From Cycas panzhihuaensis (Eukaryota; Cycadophyta): 64,000 nt of DNA. Of this stretch, positions 31,061 to 41,640 are shown piece by piece. The DNA is taken from positions 206,405,741 to 206,469,740 of the forward strand of contig CM041465.1 of the NCBI GenBank assembly GCA_023213395.1. Direction: 5' to 3'. The first letter of the stretch is position 1; the number at the start of each line of letters is the position of its first letter. The notes below the pieces were generated by a model that made no database searches, was not told the origin of the DNA, and saw only the letters and a program-made list of their open reading frames with translations. The position numbers and the translations under genes were made by a program.

Positions 31061-32000
31061 CTACGGGGTTTTGAAGCTGAAAATTCCAGAGCAATACCCC
31101 ACTTGGAGAGTAACCTATCTTCTGACGGGGTTATACGTTTCTCTTTAGCTTTCCCAACGCTCTCCTTGATGTCCACACAAACTCTGCTAAAGACTCCCAT
31201 CTGATCCAGCTCTTTCGCTTGGAAAGTCCTTCTGTTTCTCTCCTTCCAGATGTTCCAGGCCAAAATAGGGAGAGAATTTTTCCAGATGCGAGTGAGCGTG
31301 AGGCTTTTGAAGGGGCTTTGCCATGCCAGCCACAGATCAGAGATCTTAAGCGAAAAGATCCAAGACACTTCCAATTTTCCAAGCAAAGAACCCCGGACTT
31401 CCCTTGTAAAGTGGCATTCCAGAAAGATGTGGTAGATGGATTCCTCCTCGTTGCGACATAGAGCGCACCTGTTCACCAAGGGGAACCCACGCCTCTTGTG
31501 TTGTCTCAGTAAGGATCTTGTACCTTAGGCAGGTCCACCAAAAGAGAGCAATTTTGGGAATAATGGAAAGCCTCCAAACTCCTTCCAGCATAGGGTTTTC
31601 CAAGTCCCCGATACAAGAAAGGAATTGGTAGCCCTGCTTAACCGTGTACTCCCCGGACGAGCTAGATGGCCATACCATCGAATCCTGCAATGGAGTTTTG
31701 GGGATATAACTCCTCCTGAGGATCCTTGTAATCTTGATGAGACCCTCCTGCAGATAGTCCATACCTTGAAATTCTTCAAAATTCCTCCAGGCCCTTGTGC
31801 CCCTACTCTCAAACCAATAGCCTTTGACCAACCTACCAAAGAGCCCGACACAAGGCTCGATCAGAGGTGCCAAGTCCGGAAGCCCCTTGAGGCTTTATCA
31901 CAAGACCACACATCATCCCGAATCTAATGCGCTACCATCACCCAATCTCCATTTGAGCCCCTCCTTTATGGAGGCCCAAGCTTTCAGGATGCTTCTCCAG
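31061..32000 (-). pseudogene. LINE ORF2 zf-RVT and connecting region
   Basis: W-R-L-S-I-I-P-K-I-A-L-F-W-W and G-I-H-L-P (31,480-31,590) form the zf-RVT start. V-N-R-C-A-L-C...H-I-F-L-E-C (31,410-31,479) supplies the CX2C/HX4C ligands. I-W-K-N-S-L-P-I-L-A-W-N-I-W-K-E-R-N-R follows (about 31,210-31,290). A one-base shift lies between the 31,907-31,479 and 31,873-31,346 reading frames. Zinc-binding region of unclear function, characteristic of plant LINEs. Confidence 0.85.
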
Positions 32001-33420
32001 ACAATGAGCCACCAATGAGAAATTGCAATCCAACAAAGTGAACCTCCCTGAATATATTTCCTATAGAGAATCTTCTCCCAGGGTCTCTCCCCTCCTTTGA
32101 GCAGTCTCCAACTGAGCTTAGCCCAGGCGGCATTGAAAAGAGGGACCCTCCACAAATTTAGGCCACCAGCCCATTTAGGGGAACAAACTTTGCTCCAGCT
32201 CACCAAGTGAATCCTGTTTCTGCTTTCAGTACCAGACCAGAGGAATCTTTTTTGGATAGATTCGATAGCATCTGAAATACCCGGCGGGACCTTAAAGATG
32301 GACATCCGTAACATGGGGATGCTCTGGAGAGTGGAGGCAACAAGCTGGAGTTTGCCAGCTGAACTCAGGAGGGCGCCCTTCCAGCCCGCAAGCTTCCTTT
32401 GGATTCTATCAAGGAGGGGATCCCACATATGTTTGGACATCTTACCCACAAATAGGGCAATCCTGTAAATTGTGGGTAGCGTTTTTATTTCCATGCCTAG
32501 GGTTACATTGATCCCGCCTTGGATACGACACAGGGTATTGAGGAAGAAGATCTTGCTCTTCTTAAGATTTATCTTACGGTTCGAGGCCTTCTCAAATTGC
32601 CCGAATATCTTTAAAGCTGGCGACCTCTCTAATAGTCACCTTCCCGATGGGATATTATCGTCCACAAACCGATGGTGAACCACATTGTCCAACCCCGATG
32701 TTGCTTTTATACCGGTAAGGGATCCCAGTCTCCTTGCAATCTCCAAGGTTTTGCCCAAAGATCTCAGCCATCGTAATGAATAAAAAGGGAGACAGGGGGT
32801 CGCCTTGCCTTAAACCACGGCCGGGAAGAATCTGAGCAGACGACCCATTGATAATGACAGGAATTGAGGCTTTCTAATACACAGATTTACCCAAGTTCTC
32901 CATAACTCCCACTGTCAAGGCCTCTAAACAATCCATCAAACAATCCCAGGAGACCCTATCAAAGGCTTTCGTGAGATCGATTTTGATAAGCATCGCTGGC
33001 TCCTTTCTTTCGGCAGCCGAATGGATGGTTTCGTGGACAACAATATAACCGTCGTAAATCTGTCTACCCCGAAGGAAGCCATCCTGGTTTTGGGAGATGA
33101 TATTTGGCATTATGTTTTTCAACCGGTTAACCAGGACCTTGGTTAGAATCTTATATTTGACATTACAAAGACTGATAGGACGGAACTCTTCCATCCTTTT
33201 CGCACCATCTTTTTTTGGTATTAGGACGAGGAATGTAGCCTGCCATTCCTGAAGCATCTCTTTGTTTGTGCGGCACTTCCTGCAAAGCCATCATTAAGTC
33301 TTCCTTTATGATATCCCAATATTCTTGGAAGAAGCTTGGGAGGAAAACCATCCTACTGCACTTTTTCCTTCTTCATCTTGAAGAGGCCACCGACCTCTTG
33401 ATGAGTGAATCCAAGCGATC
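32001..33420 (-). pseudogene. LINE ORF2 reverse transcriptase
   Basis: RVT_1 domain: F-L-V-L-I-P-K-K-D-G-A, F-R-P-I-S-L-C-N-V-K-Y-K-I-L-T-K-V-L-V-N-R-L (33,130-33,220), D-L-T-K-A-F-D-R-V-S-W (about 32,945-32,975), then R-G-L-R-Q-G-D-P-L-S-P-F-L-F (32,777-32,820). The active site is F-V-D-D-N at 32,654-32,668 with both Asp residues kept, and L-A-G-W-K-G in the thumb lies near 32,385. Frames change between 32,874 and 32,820 and near 32,500. Primes on nicked genomic DNA in the living element. Confidence 0.92.
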
Positions 33421-35030
33421 GGTGTCGTTATGAATATCATTCACCAAATTTAGGAATGTTGTTCAGAATTCTTTTCTCAGTCCATATCCCTTTCACGGGG
33501 AACCGAAAATAGGTCCTTGAAGAAAGCACTGGCCAGATCCTTCATATCCTCCATGGAGCTAACGACTGAACCGTCTTCCTTCTGGAGGTAGGGAATTTTC
33601 TTATCCGCTCTTTGCTTCAAAGTGGTCATATGGAAGAATTTTGTGTTCCTATCCCCTCACTTGACCCGAGAGCCACGGATTACGCCTCCGTAGTATTTCT
33701 TCTCGGATGAGAGTCTCCTCTAACTCCTCGACCAACACCTTTTCGGTCTTGTCAAGCTCGGTGATCTACGAGGTTTCGATCCTTTCCCCAATAGCCTTGA
33801 GGTCATTTGTAATATTGTCTTTACGCTTGTTGATATTTTGGAAAACCTCTTTATTCCAAGCCTTAATTTGTCTCTTAATCCATCAAGTTTCTTGAAAATC
33901 TATACATGGCATGACCTTTAATCAATCTACCACCATTCCTCTATCCCGGTCCAAGATCGGGTGTCGCATCCACATAAGCTCAAACCTTAAGGGAGGCCCG
34001 AGAAATTGCACAGGCCGCAAATTGAAGCGAGGAGTGGGGAATGGTCCGAGCTCAATGTTGGAAGCGCCTCCAAAGTGAGGTCACTGAAGATCCTCAGCCA
34101 GTCGTAGTTAACCAACACCACCGTCCAACTTTATTTGGATAAGGTGGTTCCCCAACCTCTTGTTTGACCGGTAAATGAAGCCCCCACGAGCTTAACATCC
34201 TCCGGGCCCCCACTTGAGGAAATCACCGATCGCCCATACTACTAGTCCATCCACTGCGCCCCTCTCTTGTCGCCTAAGGATGTAATTGAAATCTCCCGCC
34301 AATGACCAAGGTTGTAGGGAGCCCCTATGAGCCTCCAAAGAACCTATCCCAGATTCCTCCTAGCCTCCTAATTGTTTGGGCGTAAACATTTGTTTCTATC
34401 CACGAAAGATTATTACTTACATTGGTTAATCGGATCGAAATAAAAGAACCTTCAAAGAAAAACAAGTTCTCCCAACCATATCGATGGGTCCCATAGTACC
34501 AATAGGCCCCCATACCTTGAGTATAATCGACCTCAATGCTTTCCATGGATTTCCAAATTTTATTTATGGTCCTTTGGCCATTTTCCTTGCTCGATTTAGT
34601 TTCAAGGAATATAAGGTCCTAAGATATTTATTCCACATGTCCTTTAATATTCTACGCTTGAGGGGCATTAAGGCCCCTAATATTCCAACATAACGACTTC
34701 ATCTCTTTTCCTTTGCTTCCAAACTTCTTTGGCTCTCCTTTAGGAGGCTCCTTGCCGCATGATCTTTGGATCTCGTGGTGGGCCCTTCCAAAACGTCTCC
34801 TTTAAGGTTTTTCCGTGCCTTGATCTACTTGGGTAGCCGTTTCTTTCTCCCTTAGGAGCTTTAGTGGCGACCTTTCAACTTTTCTTTCGGTGCCCACATC
34901 CGGGAGCTTTCTCAAAGCCGGTTGAGGAGTTGGTGCTAGATCTGGCTCCCTAGACCCCCCTTGGGGCCTGGGACTTCTTCTCCTTGCCCACAGGGGTAAC
35001 ATTCACTAGGTGCCATGGTAGCCTCCTCGG
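33421..35030 (-). pseudogene. LINE ORF2 endonuclease and N-terminal linker
   Basis: APE-type endonuclease that nicks target DNA. Recognisable parts are S-W-I-E-T-N-V-Y-A followed by R-R-L-G-G-I-W-D-R-F (34,325-34,410) and G-D-F-N-Y-I-L (34,280-34,302), the G-D-F-N motif of the family. The start of the domain (about 34,550-34,720) is read only in pieces. 33,421-34,250 is the endonuclease/RT linker with many stops. Confidence 0.78.
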
Positions 35031-36040
35031 CAGAGGCCGGGCCAAACCTTCCCTCATCCGCCTTTATCGCTCACTGCGGGGAGGGTGGTATGAGGCTTTG
35101 AAATGATCCTACTCGGGAGGGAACCCCTAAGGTAACCTCTCCGACATGGCCCCTCGTAGTCAGAAGTTAGTAGCTAGCTCACCTTCCTCAAGAGCGTATC
35201 CTCTTCATTTGGGTCAAACTCCACCTCCCCATTTGAGCCACACCGGATCAATGAGGCCTACACAACTGGAGCGCCTTTTGGGCATCATCCTTCTTCACCG
35301 AGCCATTGGTTGCGGGAGGTCTTATCGTTCTCCGCCGTAGAAGGTTGAATGCCTGGGCATTTATAGGGCAAATGGCCCAGTAATCTGCAGGTGGAGCACC
35401 TTATGTGATCCATTTCATAAATCAATGGCTGCCTCCATGACCCTTCTGGCAGCACAAGCCGGATATGTTCCAAGAGGGGCTTGTCGAGCTGAGCTAAGGC
35501 ACAAATCCTGGCGTTAATGAGCCTACTCCTGTTCTTGGTCGCGGAATCAACAGCTAAAAGGGGACCCACCACCTTAGCTATGCCCCTAAACACTTCTGGG
35601 TTCTAATGGTGCAAAGGAAGACCTGGGAGCTGAATCCATACGGGGGCCTGTTTGATTTTGGGAGTAGAGGGATCAAAGTCCCTGTGCCATTTTTCCGGAT
35701 GTGGCTTTCTGCCAAACATCCAAGGTGCCCTGAGCAAGATACTGGACAAATCCTCGAAGGAGGAGAACTTGAATAGCACACAACCCTTGGGCATGGCTAT
35801 AACTTCCACAATCCCATTCGTTTTCCATTTGGACCTTATCCAGTTTCTAATGGGGTCTAGGCACAGTGGGGCACGAGAACACCGCCAACCAAGCGGTTCT
35901 CCCATAGCTTCTCGATTCTTTCAATAGGCGAGGGTATTTCAGTGTTGCTTCATTATCAATAACCTCAGGGGTTAGGTCATAGGTTTCCTGATCACATGAT
36001 TTTAGCGCATCTCGATAGGATTTCCCGGGAGACGGACAAT
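35031..36040 (-). pseudogene. LINE ORF1 (DUF4283-type RNA-binding protein with CCHC knuckle)
   Basis: The DUF4283 part at 35,603-35,905 includes G-C-V-L-F-K-F-S-S-F-E-D and A-P-W-M-F-G-R-K, then P-V-W-I-Q-L-P-G-L-P. A frameshift near 35,595 leads to 35,285-35,593 with I-A-K-V-V-G-P-L-L-A-V-D and an intact CX2CX4HX4C knuckle (C-S-T-C...H...C, 35,357-35,398). A Pro/Arg-rich tail (34,802-35,002) may be the ORF1 end. ORF1 proteins coat LINE RNA. Confidence 0.85.
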
Positions 36041-36468
36041 GGTTTGGGTCTAGTTTTGAAGGATATGGTCCAATGACATTTCATCCATTTAAAAGTAGCA
36101 AAAGCCAAGAACAAAGCATGCCAAAGTGGCAACTTCTTAAAGATAGCCTTTACGATCCATACCTCTAAGCCTCGCAGTAGCTGAGGTCCAAGGCTCCAAA
36201 GGATCGTTGTCCTCTCTAAGCTTCAGCGCCCTAGCGATCTGACCTTCCCAAGAAATAGAGTGTCTCAGTGGGAACAACGCCTCCAGTCTCCCTTCTTCTC
36301 GCCAAAGAGCACTCATGCATCCAAAGTATAGCAATCCGACCGAGGGCAACGAAGCATCGGTCCCTCACACCATGGGCCGCTCACGAACACGATTTGAGTG
36401 GGTCAAAGCGACGCCAAGCCCTCGAAGCGCCTCGGGCCCAATCTCGCCTGTGTGATCATCCGGAGGAC
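36041..36468 (-). other. LINE 5' UTR region
   Basis: GC-rich 430 bp between ORF1 and the target duplication, with short ORFs of no recognisable family. Presumed 5' UTR with internal promoter. Confidence 0.5.
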
Positions 36469-36573
36469 TATAATTTGAGTATTTAGATTCTCCCTTTTTA
36501 TTGTTTTGAGAGATTGATAAATGGCTATTGATTTATGATTAGCAAGCAATGGTTTACAAAATAATAATGCAAA

Positions 36574-36601
36574 GAATATATATATATATATATATATATA
36601 T
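36574..36601. repeat. (TA)n microsatellite
   Basis: About 13 uninterrupted TA units followed by a T run, within the copia-E leader. Confidence 0.85.
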
Positions 36602-36785
36602 TTTTTAAAGAAAATTTTATTGATTTGTTTATTAAATCAATAAGTAAAAAATGTAACTAAAATCTATAATTCTAGTGTTGAAAAGATTAAATATCCAAAT
36701 ATTTAATAGGGATTATAAGGAGTGCAATTAAGGGATAAGTCGTAAGTTGACCAAAAGAGAACCTTTATGGTTAGGGGCAGTATCT

Positions 36786-37311
36786 ATTTGAGGGTTAAAC
36801 CTAAATTATCCCTTTCCAATGACAAGTGTGCCAAATTTTCCCAAGATGTTATGGGCCTTTTGAGTGCTCAAGAAGGTGATCATGTTGTACATAAGGTAGA
36901 ACTTCCTACACATGTTAAATTACATCCTATTTTTATGTGATATTCCTAGAGAAGTCATTGTTTAAATAAAAATACCAATATATATAAATGTCCAATTGTC
37001 AAAGCAGGATACATAATCTAGTAAGGGTACTAGATGAATTGATCAGGACTCTAAGAAATAGAGAAATATGAGAATATCTTGTTGAGTGGTCTAATATATC
37101 TATTAAGGAAGCCACTTGGGAATTGTCTTCTTTGGGAAGTGGAGCTTGCTAGAGACAATAATGTCTTGAATGAGGGGAGAGTTACTACACGATAATCAAC
37201 TAGCCTCTAACATGACCAAAAAAAGAGTTAAAGAGGTTGATCTATTGTAATGATATAAGGAAGGGAGGGGTTAATTTAATTTGTAAATTAAATGTTATAA
37301 GGGGGGAGTGA
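36786..37311 (+). pseudogene. Chromovirus-type gypsy fragment: integrase C-terminus with chromodomain and 3' end
   Basis: Plus-strand reading gives Y-L-R-V-K-P-K-L-S and later V-V-H-K-V-E-L-P-T-H-V-K-L-H-P-I-F (36,786-36,955), matching the Ty3/gypsy integrase tail. The chromodomain follows: L-R-N-R-E-I-x-E-Y-L-V-E-W-S-N and I-K-E-A-T-W-E (about 37,048-37,125). A purine tract AAGGGGGGAGTGA (37,299-37,311) followed by TGTTTATAAATC looks like the polypurine tract and LTR start of this element. No gag or RT nearby. It sits in the copia-E leader in the opposite orientation to copia-E. Confidence 0.72.
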
Positions 37312-37989
37312 TGTTTATAAATCAATTGTAATAGGGGAAATCTTAAAGTATGATAGAGGGGGGAGATATAACAAATGTTATAACGGAGGATTTGGTAAAG
37401 TGTAAATAGGGGAGGGGGGTAATGTAAAGCAATAAAGAAAAGAAAATTGATGTTAATTTGTAGATTAAATGTTATAAGGGGTGGGTTAATATTAGCCTAA
37501 AGTTTATTGAACTTAGTATATTTATAGATACAAAAAGGAATGAAAGGAACAATTGAAAAATGCGATACGATGATTTTTTTTTATTTATTAAAGAAATTTA
37601 AATTAGAATATAGTTTTAGGTCCGAGGGGAGGGGGGAGTAAGGAGACGAAACCCTACCGTGGTGGTGTGGCTTGTTGCGAATCTGATCGTTGGAGCAACT
37701 TCTTCAAGAAGAAGGTGTCGGTGAGTGGAGATCCATAGTTGTAAGTTAATAGGGATGGAGCAGCTACATGGCATCTAATCTATTCGCTCCTCTATGATGG
37801 CATCCTATAATTTTTCTTGCCATTCTTCTTTGGCCTGGTGTTAAGAGTTATCAAATTTTTGCAACTCTATCTTCAAGTCGACGATCATAGGGTGGCTGAT
37901 AACCATGCATGTCACGGCTGCGAGGGTCAAAGTAAGGCACCTAGGGTTTATTAAGAGTGGTATTTCTTCAGCCGAGAGTAGGTTTCTAT

Positions 37990-38500
37990 CTTGCAGGGTT
38001 GCTTAAACGCTGAAGCCTTACTGGAGGGCAAACTAGACCATGCCCACAGGATTCAAGCCAGATGTCTATTTAGGAATCAAACTTGTGACTATGTGTGCCA
38101 AGCACAGGAGTCTGGTTTATGTGCGCTGAGCTTTGGGCAAAATGCCCAAATAAAATATGGTTGCATGGATCGTGACCGATCGCGGCTTATGCCGGACATG
38201 GGTATTCTGTGGAGGCATTAAAACTTTTTACTAAATACAACTAATAGGCATCCAACCTAATTCCTTCACCTTTGCCAGTATTCTCCCAGCATGTGCCAAC
38301 TTGGCAGCTAGAATGGACAGGTGGGAGAAGCCACAAGCTCTTTCGGAAAATGCCTCAATAGAATGTTATCTCATGGATGCGATGATAGTAAGATATATAC
38401 GAATGAGCATTATGATAAGGCCTTGAAGATCTTTGGATAAATGAAATTGAGAGGTGTGAAACCGATCGTGAAATTTTTGTCGTTGTTCTACCGCAACACC
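37990..38500 (+). pseudogene. PPR (pentatricopeptide repeat, PLS-type) gene fragment inside copia-E
   Basis: Read across three frames, it gives A-L-L-E-G-K-L-D-H-A-H-R-I-Q (near 38,020), L-V-T-M-C-A-K-H-R-S-L-V-Y (near 38,090), M-P-K-x-N-M-V-A-W (near 38,150), Y-A-G-H-G-Y-S-V-E-A-L-K-L-F (near 38,200), G-I-Q-P-N-S-F-T-F-A-S-I-L-P-A-C-A-N-L-A (38,248-38,312), K-M-P-Q-x-N-V-I-S-W (near 38,350) and Y-D-K-A-L-K-I-F-G-x-M-K-L-R-G-V-K-P (38,410-38,466). These are consecutive repeats of a plant organellar RNA-binding PPR protein. Start, targeting peptide and C-terminal domains are absent. It lies between the primer-binding site and gag of copia-E, antisense to it. Confidence 0.85.
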
Positions 38501-38734
38501 AAGAAAACGATCCGAGCTCAATGACAGAACAATCTTTATTAAGCATCAAAAGCGATTTGCTTCAAGCACAACAAAGAGGGATGTCAAAGGTTTCTTTGAC
38601 TTCAATGGCTTCATCAGGTTAAACTGAACAATTGACCTTCTTGACATGAAGGAAGGTTTATCGAGGCTAAAAATCTTGAAGGATAATAGGTGTTGGAGGC
38701 TTTAAGCAACCATTTTCTTAAGAAGAATTTATGT

Positions 38735-38745
38735 GCTCGATACCA
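38735..38745 (-). other. Copia-E primer-binding site
   Basis: Minus strand TGGTATCGAGC, near-perfect to the tRNA-iMet site TGGTATCAGAGC with one base missing. Adjacent to the LTR start TG at 38,746. Confidence 0.78.
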
Positions 38746-39192
38746 TGTCGAATAGGTATCATGCACAATGTCACAGATCAAGAAGTTAAGTAAACACATG
38801 TAAAGAGACATTACACATGTACACGGGTTTTACGGTGGAAAACCCTTCTAGGAAGAAAAACCACCTCCTAATCTAAGAATTTATTAATATAAAAAATTAT
38901 ATATAGAACCTTGATAAGAATACCCTCTAAATACAACAAACCAGCCTTTGAAATAGGCTTTAGACAATCCTCTAGATTCTCAGAACCACCTCCTCGAATC
39001 TAGGAGAGGGTATTTATAACAAGAGAGATTCGTTGAAATGGACAATTGTGCATTTCAATAACTTTCACGTAATAATTAAATAATAATATAAACTTTTAAC
39101 ATTAAACATTTGAACCACTTAAATTTATAATTAAACATGTGACATAAAGATAAAGTAACAATAAAATAAAACTAACATTAATAATCCTAACA
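38746..39192 (-). repeat. Copia-E 5' LTR (right)
   Basis: 447 bp, collinear with 25,549-25,993. Begins TGTCGAATAGG and ends CCTAACA on the plus strand. Confidence 0.88.
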
Positions 39193-39770
39193 AAGTGCTT
39201 TGTCAAAAGTACATCATCTAAGTAAAATCAACCTTAAGTCAACTTTAATACTCTTAAAAAATGACTTAAAATTTTATTAGAGAGGCTCAAAATTGTTCAA
39301 ACCTTACCTCTAAAATAACCTTAAGCTTGTTACATTTCCTAGAGGACCAACCAACCATATAGTCAATGCATGACAATTAAGGTTGCTTAAGGAAAGGAGG
39401 TTCAAAAGGGTGTTATTACAATTGTGAATCATAAGGAAAGTACTGCAGACGTCCATGCGGATCAATTCTACTTACCTTGTCCTAGATTTGGCTTAGTCAA
39501 TGTTGGATCTCATCTATAGTTAGGGTTGGTCTAACTCTTTTGCCTAGTCCATCTCTCATCACTCCATTCAATTGTTAGATCTTCTAGTAAAATCAAGATT
39601 GTTGGTTTATTAAAAATAGAACTTGAGCGATGAAAGCACCGAGTTTCTAAGTTATCTGCTAGCTTTAAGCCTTTATAACTTTAACATGGATGCTCTAAAT
39701 ATACTTAGTGTATATACCATCAAATTAATAAGTCACGATAATTATCAAGAGTAGAAGAGACAAACATAAA
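39193..39770 (+). other. Copia-B copy 2 leader, second part
   Basis: Continuation of the leader interrupted at 25,548 by copia-E. AT-rich, no coding domain recognised. Confidence 0.5.
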
Positions 39771-40300
39771 ACCTCTTAAAATGAATGAATTTTTAGGTCA
39801 TATTTCTAGCAAAATTCGATAACCTATACTTATGAAACATGATGGTATTATTATTCATCCAAATCACGATTATGTTGCTACTTGAAGGCCAAGGATGAAA
39901 TTACCTTGGCATTTTTGCATATGATTATTGATGTTAATGTTGATCAAAATATTGTGTGTACTGAAACCTCTAAGGAAACTTGGGACACTTTGTCCTCTTT
40001 GTATAAAAGGTGAGATAAAGCTTGTATTTTCTTTGGGAAAGTAAAATTATATACATTGAAATTTATAAAACCTATATTGGCATTCCTTCCTTTCATTAAG
40101 GAAATATGTAATGAATTGAATACATTAGAAAAACTAGCTTCTAGGGATGAGCTTGTAATAATAATTATTTAAACATTGCCTAAGGATTACAATGGCTTTA
40201 TATCATCTACCATACGAGATGGCTCCCTTTTAAGTATGTCCTTTAATTAACTTAAAAGTATACTACTTTAAGAAGTGTACATTTATGACAAGGAAGATGA
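39771..40300 (+). pseudogene. Copia-B copy 2 gag, first part
   Basis: Copia capsid (UBN2-type) reading: D-N-Y-Q-E-W-K-R near 39,795, K-A-K-D-E-I-T-L-A-F-L near 39,890, K-E-T-W-D-T-L-S-S-L-Y-K near 39,970, L-P-K-D-Y-N-G-F near 40,180 and Y-D-K-E-D-D at 40,285-40,300. It is cut at 40,300 by copia-D and continues in register at 47,816. GATGA flanks both sides of the insertion. Stops present. Confidence 0.8.
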
Positions 40301-40616
40301 TGATAAAGAAGAAATGATAGATCTAGGGAATAAATCACTCACACGCACACAATGGCAATGGAGAATGAAAAGAGATGAAACAAGATATGAGAGCAAGCTT
40401 AGAGGTGAGAATGAATAATGACTCCCTCCTTGAGATTTCGTCTTTTATTATTGAGATTGAGCATTAGGGTTAGGATTTTCTCACCTAATAACATAAACCT
40501 AAAATTACATCTAAATGCACATAAAGTGCATTTCATTAAAAGACCAATGCTAATAATATATCTTGAAGTCACATAATTAATTTACACAAATGACCTTGAT
40601 ATATTAACCTCTTTCA
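40301..40616 (-). repeat. Copia-D 3' LTR (left)
   Basis: 316 bp, starts TGATAAAG and ends CTTTCA on the plus strand; collinear with 47,505-47,815 apart from about 6 extra bases near the start. Confidence 0.85.
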
Positions 40617-40624
40617 ATCCCCTT

Positions 40625-41050
40625 AATGGTGGAAAGTCATTTTCAGAAAATCTATTCTATGGGGTCTTCATTTGAGTCTCATTATTATATTGAAATTCTA
40701 AATGACACTTTTGTAGGAAAACCCTCATAGGGAATAAAAGTCCACAAAATGGCTAAAGCGGCTCTTTGATGTAGCACGATAGCCAAGCGACTTAATCTGC
40801 TAAGTCTCCATATACTATTTGGTTATCCCTTATGCCCTTTTGGGCTTTCATAGGTTCCAATTTTCTAAAACTAGTACAATACTTATCCTTCCATACCCAC
40901 ATAGGATTTTCAAAAATAGGATACTGAGAGACTTACTCTTATTTTTCCACGCATATAAGGGATTTTTATGAAGAGAATAGAGTATGATGATATTATTGCC
41001 ATCTTCTTTAATCGACCAAAGATGAAGGTCCTAAGGCCAAGTTACCTTCA
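40625..41050 (-). other. Copia-D sequence between RNase H and 3' LTR
   Basis: About 425 bp with no coding signal; untranslated 3' part of copia-D. Confidence 0.5.
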
Positions 41051-41640
41051 AAACTATTTAAACTTCACCTTTTGTAGCGGTTTGGTGAACATATCGGTCA
41101 CTTGATCTATTATGGGCGAGATTCCGGTTGAATTATACCGTCATGAACAAGTTCTCTAATCCGTGGACTTTTATACTTATGTATTTATTATAATCGTGAA
41201 ATACAAGATTTTTCACCATGCAGATTATTGATTGATTATCTATATGAAGGCCAATAGGACTTTTTTGGGTGATATTCAATGTTTCCAATAATTTTCTAAG
41301 CCATATCACCTCCTTCTTGGTCTCGTAAGCGAATGTATTCAACTTTGTGATTGAATTTGCAACTATCTTCTACCATCCGGATCTCTATGATATTAGTGTT
41401 GTTCCAAGAAATGTTACAAACCCGGATGTAAATCTTCTTGTATATTTATCTCCTACAAAGTCTAAATCATGTATACAAAAGTTTCAAGTCTGATTAGGTT
41501 CATACAAGAGACCATATTTGATGGTCATCTTAAGGTATCTCAACACTCACATTATCACCGCCAATGATTCTACCTACGATTTATCATGTAATGAGCAAGA
41601 ATATTGATAGAGTGTGCAATATTTGGCCTTGTATTGGTAG
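41051..41640 (-). pseudogene. Copia-D RNase H
   Basis: The open piece 41,133-41,342 reads T-K-K-E-V-I-W-L-R-K-L-L, H-I-D-N-Q-S-I-I-C-M-V-K-N and V-F-H-D-Y-N-K-Y-I-S-I-K-V-H, the C-terminal copia RNase H pattern with the D-N-Q-S catalytic block kept. The upstream part (41,350-41,640) is stop-rich. Confidence 0.85.

Larger units (their letters stand above)
30421..36468 (-). mobile_element. Plant L1-type LINE, near full length, inserted into copia-E leader
   Basis: Non-LTR retrotransposon of about 6 kb. Target duplication TATAATTTGAGT at 30,410-30,421 and 36,469-36,480. On its own strand the order is a 5' UTR, ORF1 (RNA-binding protein with CCHC knuckle), ORF2 (endonuclease, reverse transcriptase, zf-RVT, RNase H), a 3' UTR and a poly-A tail, visible as the T run at 30,421-30,430. 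Higher GC content than everything around it. Stops and frameshifts make it inactive, but it is among the better preserved elements and the second-youngest nesting level. Confidence 0.93.
25549..39192 (-). mobile_element. Copia-E, 13.6 kb including a nested LINE and captured fragments
   Basis: Antisense Ty1/copia with both LTRs (25,549-25,993 and 38,746-39,192), a primer-binding site at 38,735-38,745 and a purine tract next to the left LTR (AAAGGGAGA on the minus strand, about 25,994-26,003). RNase H, RT, integrase, protease and gag are read in order from 26,050 to 30,186. Flanking pentamers are AAGCA and AAGTG, a possible diverged target duplication. The leader holds a LINE (30,421-36,468), a chromodomain-gypsy piece and a PPR piece. 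Without the LINE the element is about 7.6 kb. Confidence 0.85.

Noticed and set aside
31019-32018. Plus-strand ORFs over the LINE (31,019-32,018, 34,484-34,693, 35,652-35,927)
   Set aside because: Shadows of minus-strand LINE ORF2 and ORF1.
36574-36601. TA run as part of the LINE tail
   Set aside because: It lies outside the target duplication, on the 5' side of the LINE.
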